Origin: Mycobacterium malmoense
GTDB taxonomy: Bacteria; Actinomycetota; Actinomycetes; Mycobacteriales; Mycobacteriaceae
DNA: 64,000 nt
Reading direction: 5' to 3'
NCBI RefSeq assembly: GCF_019645855.1
Contig: NZ_CP080999.1
Coordinates: 4,898,001-4,962,000, forward strand
In this document: in pieces, positions 25,494 through 34,468 of the stretch
Position numbering within the stretch: position 1 is the first letter of the stretch
Layout: the number at the start of each line of letters is the position of its first letter
Position numbers and translations under genes: made by a program
The notes under the pieces: model-generated
Seen by the model: the letters and a program-made list of their open reading frames with translations, nothing else
What the model was told of the DNA's origin: nothing
Database searches by the model: none

Positions 25494-26252
25494 GTGGCCG
25501 GTATCGACCTCAACGCCGACCTGGGCGAGGGCTTCGGCGTCTGGCGCCTTGGCGACGACGACGCCATGCTGGGGATCGTCACCAGCGCCAATGTGGCGTG
25601 CGGTTTCCACGCCGGGGATCCCGCCGGCGTGTTGCGGGTATGCCGGGCGGCCGCCGAGCGTGGTGTGCGGATCGGGGCGCAGGTGAGCTATCGCGACCTG
25701 GCCGGGTTCGGCAGGCGCTTCATCGACGTCGCCGCCGAAGACCTTGTCGCCGACGTCGTGTACCAGATCGGCGCGTTGCAGGCGATCGCCGCGGCCGCCG
25801 GCTCCGCGGTTTCCTACGTCAAACCCCATGGCGCGCTGTACAACACGATCGTCACCAACCGCGAACAAGCCGCCGCGGTGGCCGAGGCGGTGCGCCTGGT
25901 GGACCCCACGCTGCCGGTGTTGGGCATCGCCGGCTCGGCGTTTTTCGACGAGGCCGACCGCGCTGGTTTACGCACGGTGGCCGAGGCGTTCGCCGATCGC
26001 GCCTACCGGCCCGACGGCCAGCTGGTTTCCCGTCGCGAACCGGGCGCGGTGTTGGACGATCCGGCCGCGATCGCGGACCGCGTGGTGAACATGGTGACCT
26101 CGGGGCGGGTCACCGCGATTGACGGCAGCCCGGTCGCGGTCAGCGTGGAATCGGTTTGCGTGCACGGGGATTCGCCGGGTGCGGTGGACATCGCGACCGC
26201 GGTGCGCGATCGGCTCCAGGCCGCCGGCACCGATATCCGGGCGTTCTGCTGA
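25494..26252 (+). CDS. pxpA: PxpA-like (LamB/YcsF) 5-oxoprolinase subunit
   Basis: LamB/YcsF-family protein of 252 residues with the hallmark MAGIDLNADLGEGFG start, ANVACGFHAGDP, and YVKPHGALYN. In bacteria PxpA works with PxpB and PxpC to hydrolyse 5-oxoproline (pyroglutamate) using ATP. No pxpB or pxpC gene is near, so partners must be elsewhere or the role differs. The start is GTG 25494; the stop overlaps the next gene by one base (TGATG), suggesting a shared job with the metallo-hydrolase. Confidence 0.85.
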   Translation: MAGIDLNADLGEGFGVWRLGDDDAMLGIVTSANVACGFHAGDPAGVLRVCRAAAERGVRIGAQVSYRDLAGFGRRFIDVAAEDLVADVVYQIGALQAIAAAAGSAVSYVKPHGALYNTIVTNREQAAAVAEAVRLVDPTLPVLGIAGSAFFDEADRAGLRTVAEAFADRAYRPDGQLVSRREPGAVLDDPAAIADRVVNMVTSGRVTAIDGSPVAVSVESVCVHGDSPGAVDIATAVRDRLQAAGTDIRAFC

Positions 26253-27178
26253 TGCGACTAAACCGCTTAAGGCTGGGCCGGCCCGATATCGCGCGGTACT
26301 CGGACCGGTTCGACGTGCCCGCCGCCGAAGCCGAGGCACTCTCGGTGATGTGGATGGGCGTGGCGACGCTGCTGCTCGACGACGGGTCGTCCGCGCTGAT
26401 GACCGACGGCTACTTCTCCCGGCCCGGCCTGGCGCGGGTGGCGGCCGGCAGGGTATCGCCGTCGGCGGCCCGGGTGGACGGCTGCCTGGCCCGGGCGAAA
26501 GTGTCCCGGCTGGAGGCCGTGATCCCGGTGCACACCCACATCGACCACGCGATGGACTCCGCGCTGGTCGCCGACCGCACCGGCGCGCGGTTGGTCGGGG
26601 GCGAGTCGGCGGCCAACGTCGGGCGCGGCTACGGGCTGCCCGAGGACCGTCTCGTCGTCGCGGTCTCCGGTGAACCAATTCGGTTGGGCGCCTACGACGT
26701 AACGCTGGTGGAGTCGCACCACTGCCCACCCGACCGGTTTCCCGGTGTGATCGGCGCGCCGCTGAAACCGCCGGTGAAGGCGTCGGCCTACCGCTGCGGT
26801 GAGGCGTGGTCGACGCTGGTGCACCACCGGCCGTCGGGCCGGCGGCTGCTGATCCAGGGCAGCGCCGGCTTCGTCGCGGGCGCGCTGGCCGGCCAGCGCG
26901 CCGATGCGGTCTACCTCGGCGTCGGTCAGCTGGGCCTGCAGCCGCGGTCCTACCTGCTCGACTACTGGGCCGAGACCGTGCGCGCGGTGGGCGCGCGCAC
27001 GGTGATCCTCATCCACTGGGACGATTTCTTCCGCCCCCTGTCAAAACCCTTGCGGGCCTTGCCATATGCGGGCGACGACCTGGACGTATCCATCCGCATC
27101 CTCGACGAGCTGGCCGCGCACGACGGTGTCGCGCTGCACATGCCGACGGTGTGGCGTCGCGAAAACCCTTGGGCGTGA
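26252..27178 (+). CDS. Metallo-beta-lactamase-fold hydrolase (Rv3577 orthologue)
   Basis: Hydrolase of 308 residues with the metal motif HTHIDHAMD (HxHxDH) near residue 93, then VESHHCPP and a late LIHWDDFF supplying further histidines. The substrate is unknown; the layout is like UlaG/RomA-type proteins. The start ATG 26252 overlaps the PxpA-like gene by one base. H37Rv has an orthologue between lppH and arsB2. A 13-base gap separates it from the transporter downstream. Confidence 0.82.
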   Translation: MRLNRLRLGRPDIARYSDRFDVPAAEAEALSVMWMGVATLLLDDGSSALMTDGYFSRPGLARVAAGRVSPSAARVDGCLARAKVSRLEAVIPVHTHIDHAMDSALVADRTGARLVGGESAANVGRGYGLPEDRLVVAVSGEPIRLGAYDVTLVESHHCPPDRFPGVIGAPLKPPVKASAYRCGEAWSTLVHHRPSGRRLLIQGSAGFVAGALAGQRADAVYLGVGQLGLQPRSYLLDYWAETVRAVGARTVILIHWDDFFRPLSKPLRALPYAGDDLDVSIRILDELAAHDGVALHMPTVWRRENPWA

Positions 27179-27191
27179 AGTGGTCTAGACG

Positions 27192-28433
<1,242 letters not shown>

Positions 28434-28461
28434 TGGCGCAAGCTGGGGGAACCTCCCGCTT

Positions 28462-28521
28462 GCGAGCAGACGCAGAATCGCCTATTTCCGTTGCGAAATA
28501 GGCGATTCTGCGTCTGCTCGC
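28462..28521. terminator. Perfect 27-bp hairpin between convergent genes
   Basis: The arm at 28462-28488 (GCGAGCAGACGCAGAATCGC then CTATTTC) is the exact reverse complement of 28495-28521, with a six-base loop. It lies between arsB2 and the convergent phosphodiesterase gene and ends one base before that gene's stop codon. A two-way terminator is the likely role. Confidence 0.85.
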
Positions 28522-28522
28522 G

Positions 28523-29512
28523 CTAGCTGCGGTGGTAGGCCGGCGGCAGCGGCATGCCGAGCTCGGCCAGCACACCGCGCAGCAGCGTCGGGTAGTCGGT
28601 GATGATGCCGTCGACGCCGTAGGCGATTTGTTCGCGCATGGCGTCGGCGTCGTTGACGGTCCACGGAATGACCTTGAGCCCCAACGAATGCGCGTGCTCG
28701 ACATACGGTTTGCCGGTGACGAGGGCGTAGTTGGGCGAGACGATGTTGGCGCCGACCAGCATCGCCCCGATCATCGGGTCGCCTAGCAGAGCCGGGTCGG
28801 CGGCGTTGGTGCCGGCCAGCCACGGCGAACCCGGCACCCAGGTCTCGTCGTCATACAAGGCCACCAACGGAATTGAGGGCTCCGCCCGGCGCACCATGGG
28901 CAGGGTTCGCCAGTCGAAGCTCTGGATCTCCACGCGGTCGACCCTGCCCGCCGACCTGACCGCGGCCAGTATCACGTCGACGAATTCCTGCGGCTCCGCC
29001 GATGTACCCGGGCGATCGGCCTCCACCTTGGTCTCGATGTTGTAGCGCACCCCGGCCCGATACGAGTCGGCGAGCGCAAAGACTTCCGGCAGGGTCGCTA
29101 TCTTGTTGCCCCGCACCACTTCAGCGCGGGGAAACTCGGCGAGCCTGCGGCCGCAGTCCAACGTGTCGATCTGCGCCAGGGTGAGCTCGTGCACCAGCTT
29201 CCCGACGTAGGGATATGCCGGGTCACCCGCGAACGCCGGCCCCGTGTCGGCGCACTTTTCCGCGTCGATGGCCGGGTCGTGCCACACCACGGGTCGGCCG
29301 TCCTTGGTGATGCCCACGTCGAGTTCGAGTGTGCTCACGCCGAGTTCGAGCGATTTGGCGAACGCGCGCAGCGATTCCTCGGTGGCCTCCCCGCGCCCAC
29401 CGCGATGGGCCTGCAGATCGAACCCGGGCGCTTGCGCCGACGCCGTCGGCGACGCCGCGAGAAGCGCAGCGCTGGCTAGCACCGCGCCGAGGCGCGCGAG
29501 CCGGCACGGCAC
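28523..29512 (-). CDS. Secreted glycerophosphodiester phosphodiesterase
   Basis: Hydrolyses glycerophosphodiesters to glycerol-3-phosphate and an alcohol. It has 329 residues with a signal peptide cut near SPTASA. Catalytic features of the GDPD family are LQAHRGGRGEATEES (first His), TLELDVGITKDGRPVVWHDP (metal-binding Glu/Asp and second His), and NIETKVE. The C-terminal GVDGIITDYP is also typical. The GTG start at 29512 has an AGGAG site and follows rlmB by five bases. H37Rv keeps its glpQ genes elsewhere, so this looks like an extra copy. Confidence 0.88.
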   Translation of the reverse strand: MPCRLARLGAVLASAALLAASPTASAQAPGFDLQAHRGGRGEATEESLRAFAKSLELGVSTLELDVGITKDGRPVVWHDPAIDAEKCADTGPAFAGDPAYPYVGKLVHELTLAQIDTLDCGRRLAEFPRAEVVRGNKIATLPEVFALADSYRAGVRYNIETKVEADRPGTSAEPQEFVDVILAAVRSAGRVDRVEIQSFDWRTLPMVRRAEPSIPLVALYDDETWVPGSPWLAGTNAADPALLGDPMIGAMLVGANIVSPNYALVTGKPYVEHAHSLGLKVIPWTVNDADAMREQIAYGVDGIITDYPTLLRGVLAELGMPLPPAYHRS

Positions 29513-29517
29513 GGCCG

Positions 29518-30450
29518 TTAACTCCTGCGCTGACGGGCGATTTCGGCGAGCACCACCCCGGCGGCCACCGAGGCATTCAGCGATTCGGTTTGGCCCGCCA
29601 TCGGAATCGATACCACCTCGTCGCAGTTCTGCCGGACCAGCCGGGACAACCCCTTGCCCTCCGAGCCGACGACCACCACCAGCGGGTCGGCGCCGTCCAG
29701 GTCGTCGAGTGGGGTGTCACCGCCGGCGTCCAACCCGACGACGCGCAGTCCGCTGTCGGCCCAATCCTTCAGCGCCCTGGTGAGATTGGTCGCCCGTGCC
29801 ACCGGCACGCGGGCTGCGGCCCCGGCGCTGGTGCGCCATGCCACCGCCGTCACCGAGGCGGAGCGTCGCTGCGGGATCAGCACGCCGTGGCCGCCGAACG
29901 CCGCCACCGAACGCACGATGGCGCCGAGGTTGCGCGGATCCGAGATGTTGTCCAGCGCGACCAACAGCGCCGGCGGCGCGCCGGTGGCGGCCGCGAGCAG
30001 GTCGTCGGGGTGGGCGTAGTCGTACGGCGGCACCTGCAACGCGATGCCCTGGTGCAGGTGGTTGGCGGTCATCCGGTCCAGGTCGGCGCGCGGCACCTCG
30101 AGGATCGCGATGCCCATATCGGCCGCGCGGGCCACGGATTCGGTGAGCCGCTCGTCGGCCTCGGTGCCCAGCGCCACGTAGAGCGCGGTGGCCGGGACAC
30201 CGGCGCGCAGGCACTCCAGCACCGGGTTGCGGCCGAGCACCGTTTCGGTCTCGTCGATTCGGCCCCGCGCCGGCCGGCGTGACGGGGATTGGGCACGCTT
30301 GGCGGCGGGATGGTGGGGACGCAGGTGCGCCGGCGGGGTGGGACCGCGCCCCTCCAGCCCGCGGCGACGCTGGCCGCCCGAGCCGACGGTGGGGCCCTTC
30401 TTGGTGCCGGATTTCCGTACCGCCCCGCGGCGTCGCGAGTTGCCGGCCAT
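29518..30450 (-). CDS. rlmB: TrmH/SpoU-family RNA 2'-O-methyltransferase (RlmB-like)
   Basis: SPOUT methyltransferase of 310 residues, orthologue of Rv3579c. A basic, disordered N-terminus of about 65 residues precedes the substrate-binding domain (VLGRNPVLECLRAG) and the knotted catalytic domain with LDNISDPRNLGAIVRS, VVVGSEGKGLS and IPMAGQTESLNASVAA. 23S rRNA G2251 methylation is the usual role of this subfamily. The ATG directly abuts the cysS stop codon. Confidence 0.9.
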   Translation of the reverse strand: MAGNSRRRGAVRKSGTKKGPTVGSGGQRRRGLEGRGPTPPAHLRPHHPAAKRAQSPSRRPARGRIDETETVLGRNPVLECLRAGVPATALYVALGTEADERLTESVARAADMGIAILEVPRADLDRMTANHLHQGIALQVPPYDYAHPDDLLAAATGAPPALLVALDNISDPRNLGAIVRSVAAFGGHGVLIPQRRSASVTAVAWRTSAGAAARVPVARATNLTRALKDWADSGLRVVGLDAGGDTPLDDLDGADPLVVVVGSEGKGLSRLVRQNCDEVVSIPMAGQTESLNASVAAGVVLAEIARQRRS

Positions 30451-31857
30451 CTAGTTGCCGTCACCGCCCAACGTCCACTGCGGCCCGTCGGCGGTGTCGG
30501 TGACCTCGATCCCGGCGTTTTTCAGCCGCTCCCGGATCTCGTCGGCGAGAGCCCAATCGCGTTGTTGGCGAGCCTTTTCCCGGTTTTCCAGTTCGGCCTG
30601 CACCAGCACGTCGACGGCGGCCAGGGCGGCCGACGTCTCGTCGCGGGATTCCCAGCGTTCGTCGAGCGGGTCACAGCCCAGGATGCCCATCATCGCGCGG
30701 ATCGCGGCGGCGTGCCGCAGCGCGCCCTCATGGTCGCCGGCGTCGAGCGCCCGGTTACCTTCGGCGCGGGCGTGGTGCACCTCGGCCAGCGCGACCGGGA
30801 CCGCCAGGTCGTCGTCGAGGGCCTCGGCGAACTTCTGCGTCCACTCGCCCGGTTCGACGGCACCGACCCGGCTGCGGACGCGATGCAGGAACTCCTCAAC
30901 CCCGGTATAGGCTTTGACCGCGTCCTGCAGCGCGTTTTCGGAGAATTCCAGCATCGACCGGTAATGCGCGCTGCCCAGGTAGTAGCGCAGCTCGGCGGGC
31001 CGCACCCGCTGCAACATCGCCGGTATAGCCAGCACGTTGCCCAGCGACTTGCTCATCTTCTCCCCGCCCATGGTCACCCAGCCGTTGTGCAGCCAGTAGC
31101 GGGCGAATCCATCGCCGGCGGCGCGGCTCTGGGCGATCTCGTTCTCGTGGTGCGGGAATACCAAATCCATTCCGCCGCAATGGATATCGAATTCCGGGCC
31201 GAGGTAGGCGCGGGCCATCGCCGAGCATTCCAGGTGCCAGCCGGGGCGCCCGCGGCCCCACGGCGTGGGCCACGACGGCTCGCCGGGTTTGGCGGCCTTC
31301 CACAGGGTGAAGTCGCGCTGGTCGTGCTTGCAGGTGGCCACGCCCTCGCCCTGATGGACGTCATCGATCTTGTGCCCCGACAATTGGCCGTACTCCGGGT
31401 AGCTGAGCACGTCGAAGTAGACGTCGCCGCCGGCCGGATACGCGTGCCCGGTTTCGATCAGGCGTTGCATTAACTCGACCATCTGGGTGACGTGGCCGGT
31501 GGCGCGCGGCTCCGCCGACGGCGGCAGCACGTCCAGGGCGTCGTAGGCGGCGCTGAATGCGCGCTCGTAGGTGGCCGCCCACTCCCACCACGGCCTGCCC
31601 GCCGCGGCGGCCTTGTTGAGGATCTTGTCGTCGATGTCGGTGACGTTGCGGATGAACGCGACGTCGTAGCCGCGCGCGATCAACCATCGGCGCAGGATGT
31701 CGAAGGCCACCCCGCTGCGGACGTGCCCGATATGCGGCTGGCCCTGAACCGTGGCGCCGCACAGGTAGATGGAGACGTGCCCGTCGCGCAGCGGAACGAA
31801 ATCACGCACGACACCTGCCGCCGTGTCGTGGAGCCGCAAGCGGGCGCGATCGGTCAC
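30451..31857 (-). CDS. cysS: Cysteinyl-tRNA synthetase
   Basis: Charges tRNA-Cys. It has 468 residues against 469 in Rv3580c. Class I motifs are present: PHIGHVRSG (HIGH type) near residue 40 and KMSKSLGN near 266. Zinc ligands are Cys in YLCGATVQG, and later WHLECSAM and GGMDLVFPHHENE. The GTG start at 31857 has no ribosome site; a TAAGCT -10 lies eight bases upstream, so the mRNA is probably leaderless. The same 19 bases occur before lysS. Confidence 0.96.
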   Translation of the reverse strand: MTDRARLRLHDTAAGVVRDFVPLRDGHVSIYLCGATVQGQPHIGHVRSGVAFDILRRWLIARGYDVAFIRNVTDIDDKILNKAAAAGRPWWEWAATYERAFSAAYDALDVLPPSAEPRATGHVTQMVELMQRLIETGHAYPAGGDVYFDVLSYPEYGQLSGHKIDDVHQGEGVATCKHDQRDFTLWKAAKPGEPSWPTPWGRGRPGWHLECSAMARAYLGPEFDIHCGGMDLVFPHHENEIAQSRAAGDGFARYWLHNGWVTMGGEKMSKSLGNVLAIPAMLQRVRPAELRYYLGSAHYRSMLEFSENALQDAVKAYTGVEEFLHRVRSRVGAVEPGEWTQKFAEALDDDLAVPVALAEVHHARAEGNRALDAGDHEGALRHAAAIRAMMGILGCDPLDERWESRDETSAALAAVDVLVQAELENREKARQQRDWALADEIRERLKNAGIEVTDTADGPQWTLGGDGN

Positions 31858-31865
31858 GACGTGCC

Positions 31866-31871
31866 AGCTTA
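31866..31871 (-). promoter_or_regulatory. -10 element (TAAGCT) of cysS
   Basis: Minus-strand TAAGCT lies eight bases before the cysS GTG. It is part of TTAAGCTGGCACGTCGTGA, which is identical at the lysS start. Confidence 0.55.
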
Positions 31872-31873
31872 AT

Positions 31874-31933
31874 CGCGAGCGTAACGTCAGCGCGAAAAAT
31901 CACGCCGGATCTCGCAGTGGCGTCACGCTCGCG
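31874..31933. repeat. Intergenic palindromic repeat, copy 2
   Basis: The left arm CGCGAGCGTAACGTCAGCGC at 31874 onward pairs imperfectly with the right arm that ends at 31933. It shares AGCGT-ACG-CACTGCGA sequence with the palindrome at 12951-13002. Its right arm covers the last codons and stop of ispF, and its left arm lies just upstream of the cysS promoter element. Confidence 0.7.
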
Positions 31934-32435
31934 GAAGGTCCGCAGCGGATCCCACGGGGACCACCAGCGCGGTGGCGATCGCGGCGAGGCCCTCGCCCCG
32001 TCCGGTCAGGCCCAGCCCGTCGGTGGTCGTCGCCGACACCGATACCGGCGCCCGCAGCAGACCCGACAGCACCTGCTGCGCCTCGGCGCGGCGCGGACCG
32101 ACCTTCGGCCGGTTGCCGATGACCTGCACGGCGGCGTTTCCGACCCGGTAGCCGTGCCGCGAGATCAGGTCGGCGACGTGGCGCAGCATGTCGGCGCCGC
32201 TGGCGCCTTGCCACCGCGGATCGTCGACGCCGAACACGGCGCCGACGTCGCCCAGCCCCGCGGCCGACAACACCGCATCGCACAGCGCGTGCGCCCCGAC
32301 GTCGCCGTCGGAGTGGCCGGCGCAGCCGTCGGCGGCGGGAAACAGCAGCCCGACCAGCCAGCAAGGTCGCCCGGGTTCGATCGGGTGCACGTCGATGCCC
32401 AAACCGACGCGTGGAAGGGGAAGCAGCTCGGTCAT
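31923..32435 (-). CDS. ispF: 2-C-methyl-D-erythritol 2,4-cyclodiphosphate synthase
   Basis: MEP-pathway enzyme that cyclises CDP-ME-2-phosphate for isoprenoid synthesis. It has 170 residues, a little longer than the usual 159. Metal and active-site residues are in GLGIDVHPIEP (Asp, His) and AGHSDGDVGAHALCDA, and TTTDGLGLTGRGEGLAAIA is the C-terminal signature. The ATG overlaps the ispD stop by four bases. Confidence 0.95.
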   Translation of the reverse strand: MTELLPLPRVGLGIDVHPIEPGRPCWLVGLLFPAADGCAGHSDGDVGAHALCDAVLSAAGLGDVGAVFGVDDPRWQGASGADMLRHVADLISRHGYRVGNAAVQVIGNRPKVGPRRAEAQQVLSGLLRAPVSVSATTTDGLGLTGRGEGLAAIATALVVPVGSAADLPRA

Positions 32436-33115
32436 CGGCGCACGATCGCTTGGGCCAGCAACAAGTCGAGCCGGGTGGTGATCTTGAACGCCAGCGGGTC
32501 GCCGTCGACCACCTGGACCTGGCCGCCGAGTCGCTCAACCAGGGACGCGTCATCGGTAAAACCGGCGGCGCCCCGGGAAGCCCGGTACGCGCTCAGCAAC
32601 AGTTCGGTGGCGAACCCCTGCGGGGTCTGGACCGCCCGCAGCCCGGCCCGCTCCGGTGTGCCCAGGACCGCCCCGTTGGCATCCACGGCCTTGATGGTGT
32701 CAGATGGCGGCAGCGCGGGCACCACGGCGCCATGACCGGCCCGCAACGCGTCGACCACGCGCCCGACCAGTGCCGGCGGTGTCAGCGCCCGCGCGGCGTC
32801 GTGCACCAGCACGAAGTCGGGGTTGCCGGGGAGAGCCGCGAGGGCCAGGCTCACCGATTCGGTCCGGTCCGCCCCACCGGCCACGACGGTGGCCTTCTCG
32901 CCCAGGACGCCCAGGGCCCGCTTGGCCTGGTCGATGCGGTCGGCGGGGACCGCCGCCACGACATGATCGACGACCCCGGACTCCAGCAGGCCGGCGACGG
33001 CCCGCCCGAGCAGGGTGCGTCCGTCGAGTTCACAGAATGCCTTCGGGATGCCAGCGGCCAGCCGCTCCCCCGACCCTGCGGCGGGGACCACTGCTACTAC
33101 TGTGCCCCCGGCCAC
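32432..33115 (-). CDS. ispD: 2-C-methyl-D-erythritol 4-phosphate cytidylyltransferase
   Basis: MEP-pathway enzyme joining CTP to methylerythritol phosphate. It has 227 residues, orthologue of Rv3582c. The CTP-binding loop PAAGSGERLAAGIPKAF is at the N-terminus; VLVHDAARALTPP and RAVQTPQGFATELLL are also diagnostic. It starts at the GTG at 33115, 16 bases after carD, in the carD-ispD-ispF order common in actinobacteria. Confidence 0.95.
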   Translation of the reverse strand: MAGGTVVAVVPAAGSGERLAAGIPKAFCELDGRTLLGRAVAGLLESGVVDHVVAAVPADRIDQAKRALGVLGEKATVVAGGADRTESVSLALAALPGNPDFVLVHDAARALTPPALVGRVVDALRAGHGAVVPALPPSDTIKAVDANGAVLGTPERAGLRAVQTPQGFATELLLSAYRASRGAAGFTDDASLVERLGGQVQVVDGDPLAFKITTRLDLLLAQAIVRR

Positions 33116-33131
33116 CAGAAACTCAGGGCCT

Positions 33132-33620
33132 TCAGGAAGCGGCGGCCAGAACCTCGTCGAGGATGGTCTCCGCCTTGGCGTCGTCGGTGCTCTCGGCTAG
33201 CGCCAACTCGCCGACCAGAATCTGCCGGGCCTTGGCCAGCATGCGCTTCTCACCGGCGGACAAGCCGCGTTCCTGATCGCGGCGCCACAGGTCACGCACC
33301 ACCTCGGCCACCTTGTTGACATCGCCGGAGGCGAGCTTTTCCAGGTTGGCCTTGTAGCGGCGGGACCAGTTCGTCGGCTCTTCGGTGTGGGGGGCGCGCA
33401 AAACCTGGAAGACCTTGTCGAGGCCCTCCTGCCCTACGACGTCACGGACACCGACGTACTCGGCGTTGTCGGCGGGTACTCGAACTGTCAGATCGCCCTG
33501 CGCCACTTTCAAGACGAGATACTCTTTTTGTTCCCCTTTGATGGTCCGGGTTTCGATCGCCTCGACTAACGCGGCACCGTGGTGCGGATAGACAACGGTG
33601 TCACCGACCTTGAAGATCAT
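33132..33620 (-). CDS. carD: RNA-polymerase-binding regulator CarD
   Basis: Essential global regulator that binds the RNA polymerase beta subunit and stabilises open complexes, including at rRNA promoters. It has 162 residues, as in Rv3583c. The N-terminal Tudor-like domain includes FKVGDTVVYPHHGAALVEAI. The C-terminal helical DNA-contact domain carries the conserved Trp in VVRDLWRRDQERGLSAGEKR. The ATG at 33620 follows AAAGGGG. It is likely co-transcribed with ispD and ispF. The 278 bases upstream (33621-33898) show no gene. Confidence 0.97.
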   Translation of the reverse strand: MIFKVGDTVVYPHHGAALVEAIETRTIKGEQKEYLVLKVAQGDLTVRVPADNAEYVGVRDVVGQEGLDKVFQVLRAPHTEEPTNWSRRYKANLEKLASGDVNKVAEVVRDLWRRDQERGLSAGEKRMLAKARQILVGELALAESTDDAKAETILDEVLAAAS

Positions 33621-33898
33621 CTGATTCGAGCCCCTTTCGTTACTTCATCCTAACACGGCGGCCCGACACGTGCGAAGCAACGATGCAGGTCAGGGGCACA
33701 ACACGTGCGGATTAGGGGTTGACAGGCGAAGCAAGACATGCAAGGCACCACACTACGCTTGTTCACGCTTGCCCCCGCGGGCACCCCGGCGGTGGCTGCT
33801 GCGCTGGTCTGGCGCCCCGCGCTACCGCCGACGAAACGTTGCTACTACTGTGCATAGTTGCACAGGAACGATGGCGCACGCCCGGCAGGAGGCATCGA

Positions 33899-34435
33899 GT
33901 GAACCGCTTCAAGATCGGCCTCCCGATCCGACGTTTCGCCCTGGTCGCCTTGGTCGCCGGCTTGATCAGCGGCTGCGGAGCCGGTCAGATCTCGCAGATG
34001 GCCACCCAGGAGCCCGCCGTCAACGGCAACAAGGTCACGATCAACAACGTGGCGCTGCGCGACATCCGCATCCAGGCCGTCCAGACCGGTGACTTCCTAC
34101 AGCCGGGCCGGACGGTGAACCTCGTGGCGGTGGCCGTCAACCAGTCGCCGGACGTCGCGGACAGGCTGCTGGGCATCACCAGTGACATCGGCACGGTGAC
34201 GGTCGCCGGCGACACCCGGCTGCCCGCCGGCGGGATGCTGTTCATCGGCACGCCCGAGGGCCCGAAAGTGGCGCCGGGCCCGCTCGACCCCAACACCGCG
34301 GTCAAGGCGACCGTCACCTTGGCCAAGCCCATCACGAACGGCCTCACCTACGCCTTCACGTTCAATTTCGAAAAGGCCGGGCAGGCCAGCGTGCTGGTCC
34401 CGATTTCGGCCGGACTGGGACCCCAGCAGATCTGA
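33899..34435 (+). CDS. lpqE: Lipoprotein LpqE
   Basis: Lipoprotein of 178 residues with a basic N-terminus (VNRFKIGLPIRRFA read from GTG), a hydrophobic core and the lipobox GLISGC near residue 27. The mature domain is beta-rich and Gly/Val-rich (LRDIRIQAVQTGDFLQPGRT, LPAGGMLFIGTPEGPKV), like the copper-chaperone-related PCuAC fold, but no Met/His metal motif is evident. The GTG at 33899 follows a strong AGGAGG. Orthologue of Rv3584; the function is not established from sequence. Confidence 0.85.
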   Translation: MNRFKIGLPIRRFALVALVAGLISGCGAGQISQMATQEPAVNGNKVTINNVALRDIRIQAVQTGDFLQPGRTVNLVAVAVNQSPDVADRLLGITSDIGTVTVAGDTRLPAGGMLFIGTPEGPKVAPGPLDPNTAVKATVTLAKPITNGLTYAFTFNFEKAGQASVLVPISAGLGPQQI

Positions 34436-34456
34436 ACTCTTGTCGGACCGGCCCGA

Positions 34457-34462
34457 TACGGT
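34457..34462 (+). promoter_or_regulatory. -10 element (TACGGT) of radA
   Basis: TACGGT fits TANNNT and ends six bases before the radA GTG at 34469, where there is no ribosome site. This implies a leaderless radA transcript. Confidence 0.45.
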
Positions 34463-34468
34463 CATGGC

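Noticed and set aside
33719..33724. TTGACA resembling a -35 box between carD and lpqE
   Set aside because: No acceptable -10 hexamer occurs 16-19 bases downstream, so a promoter cannot be supported.
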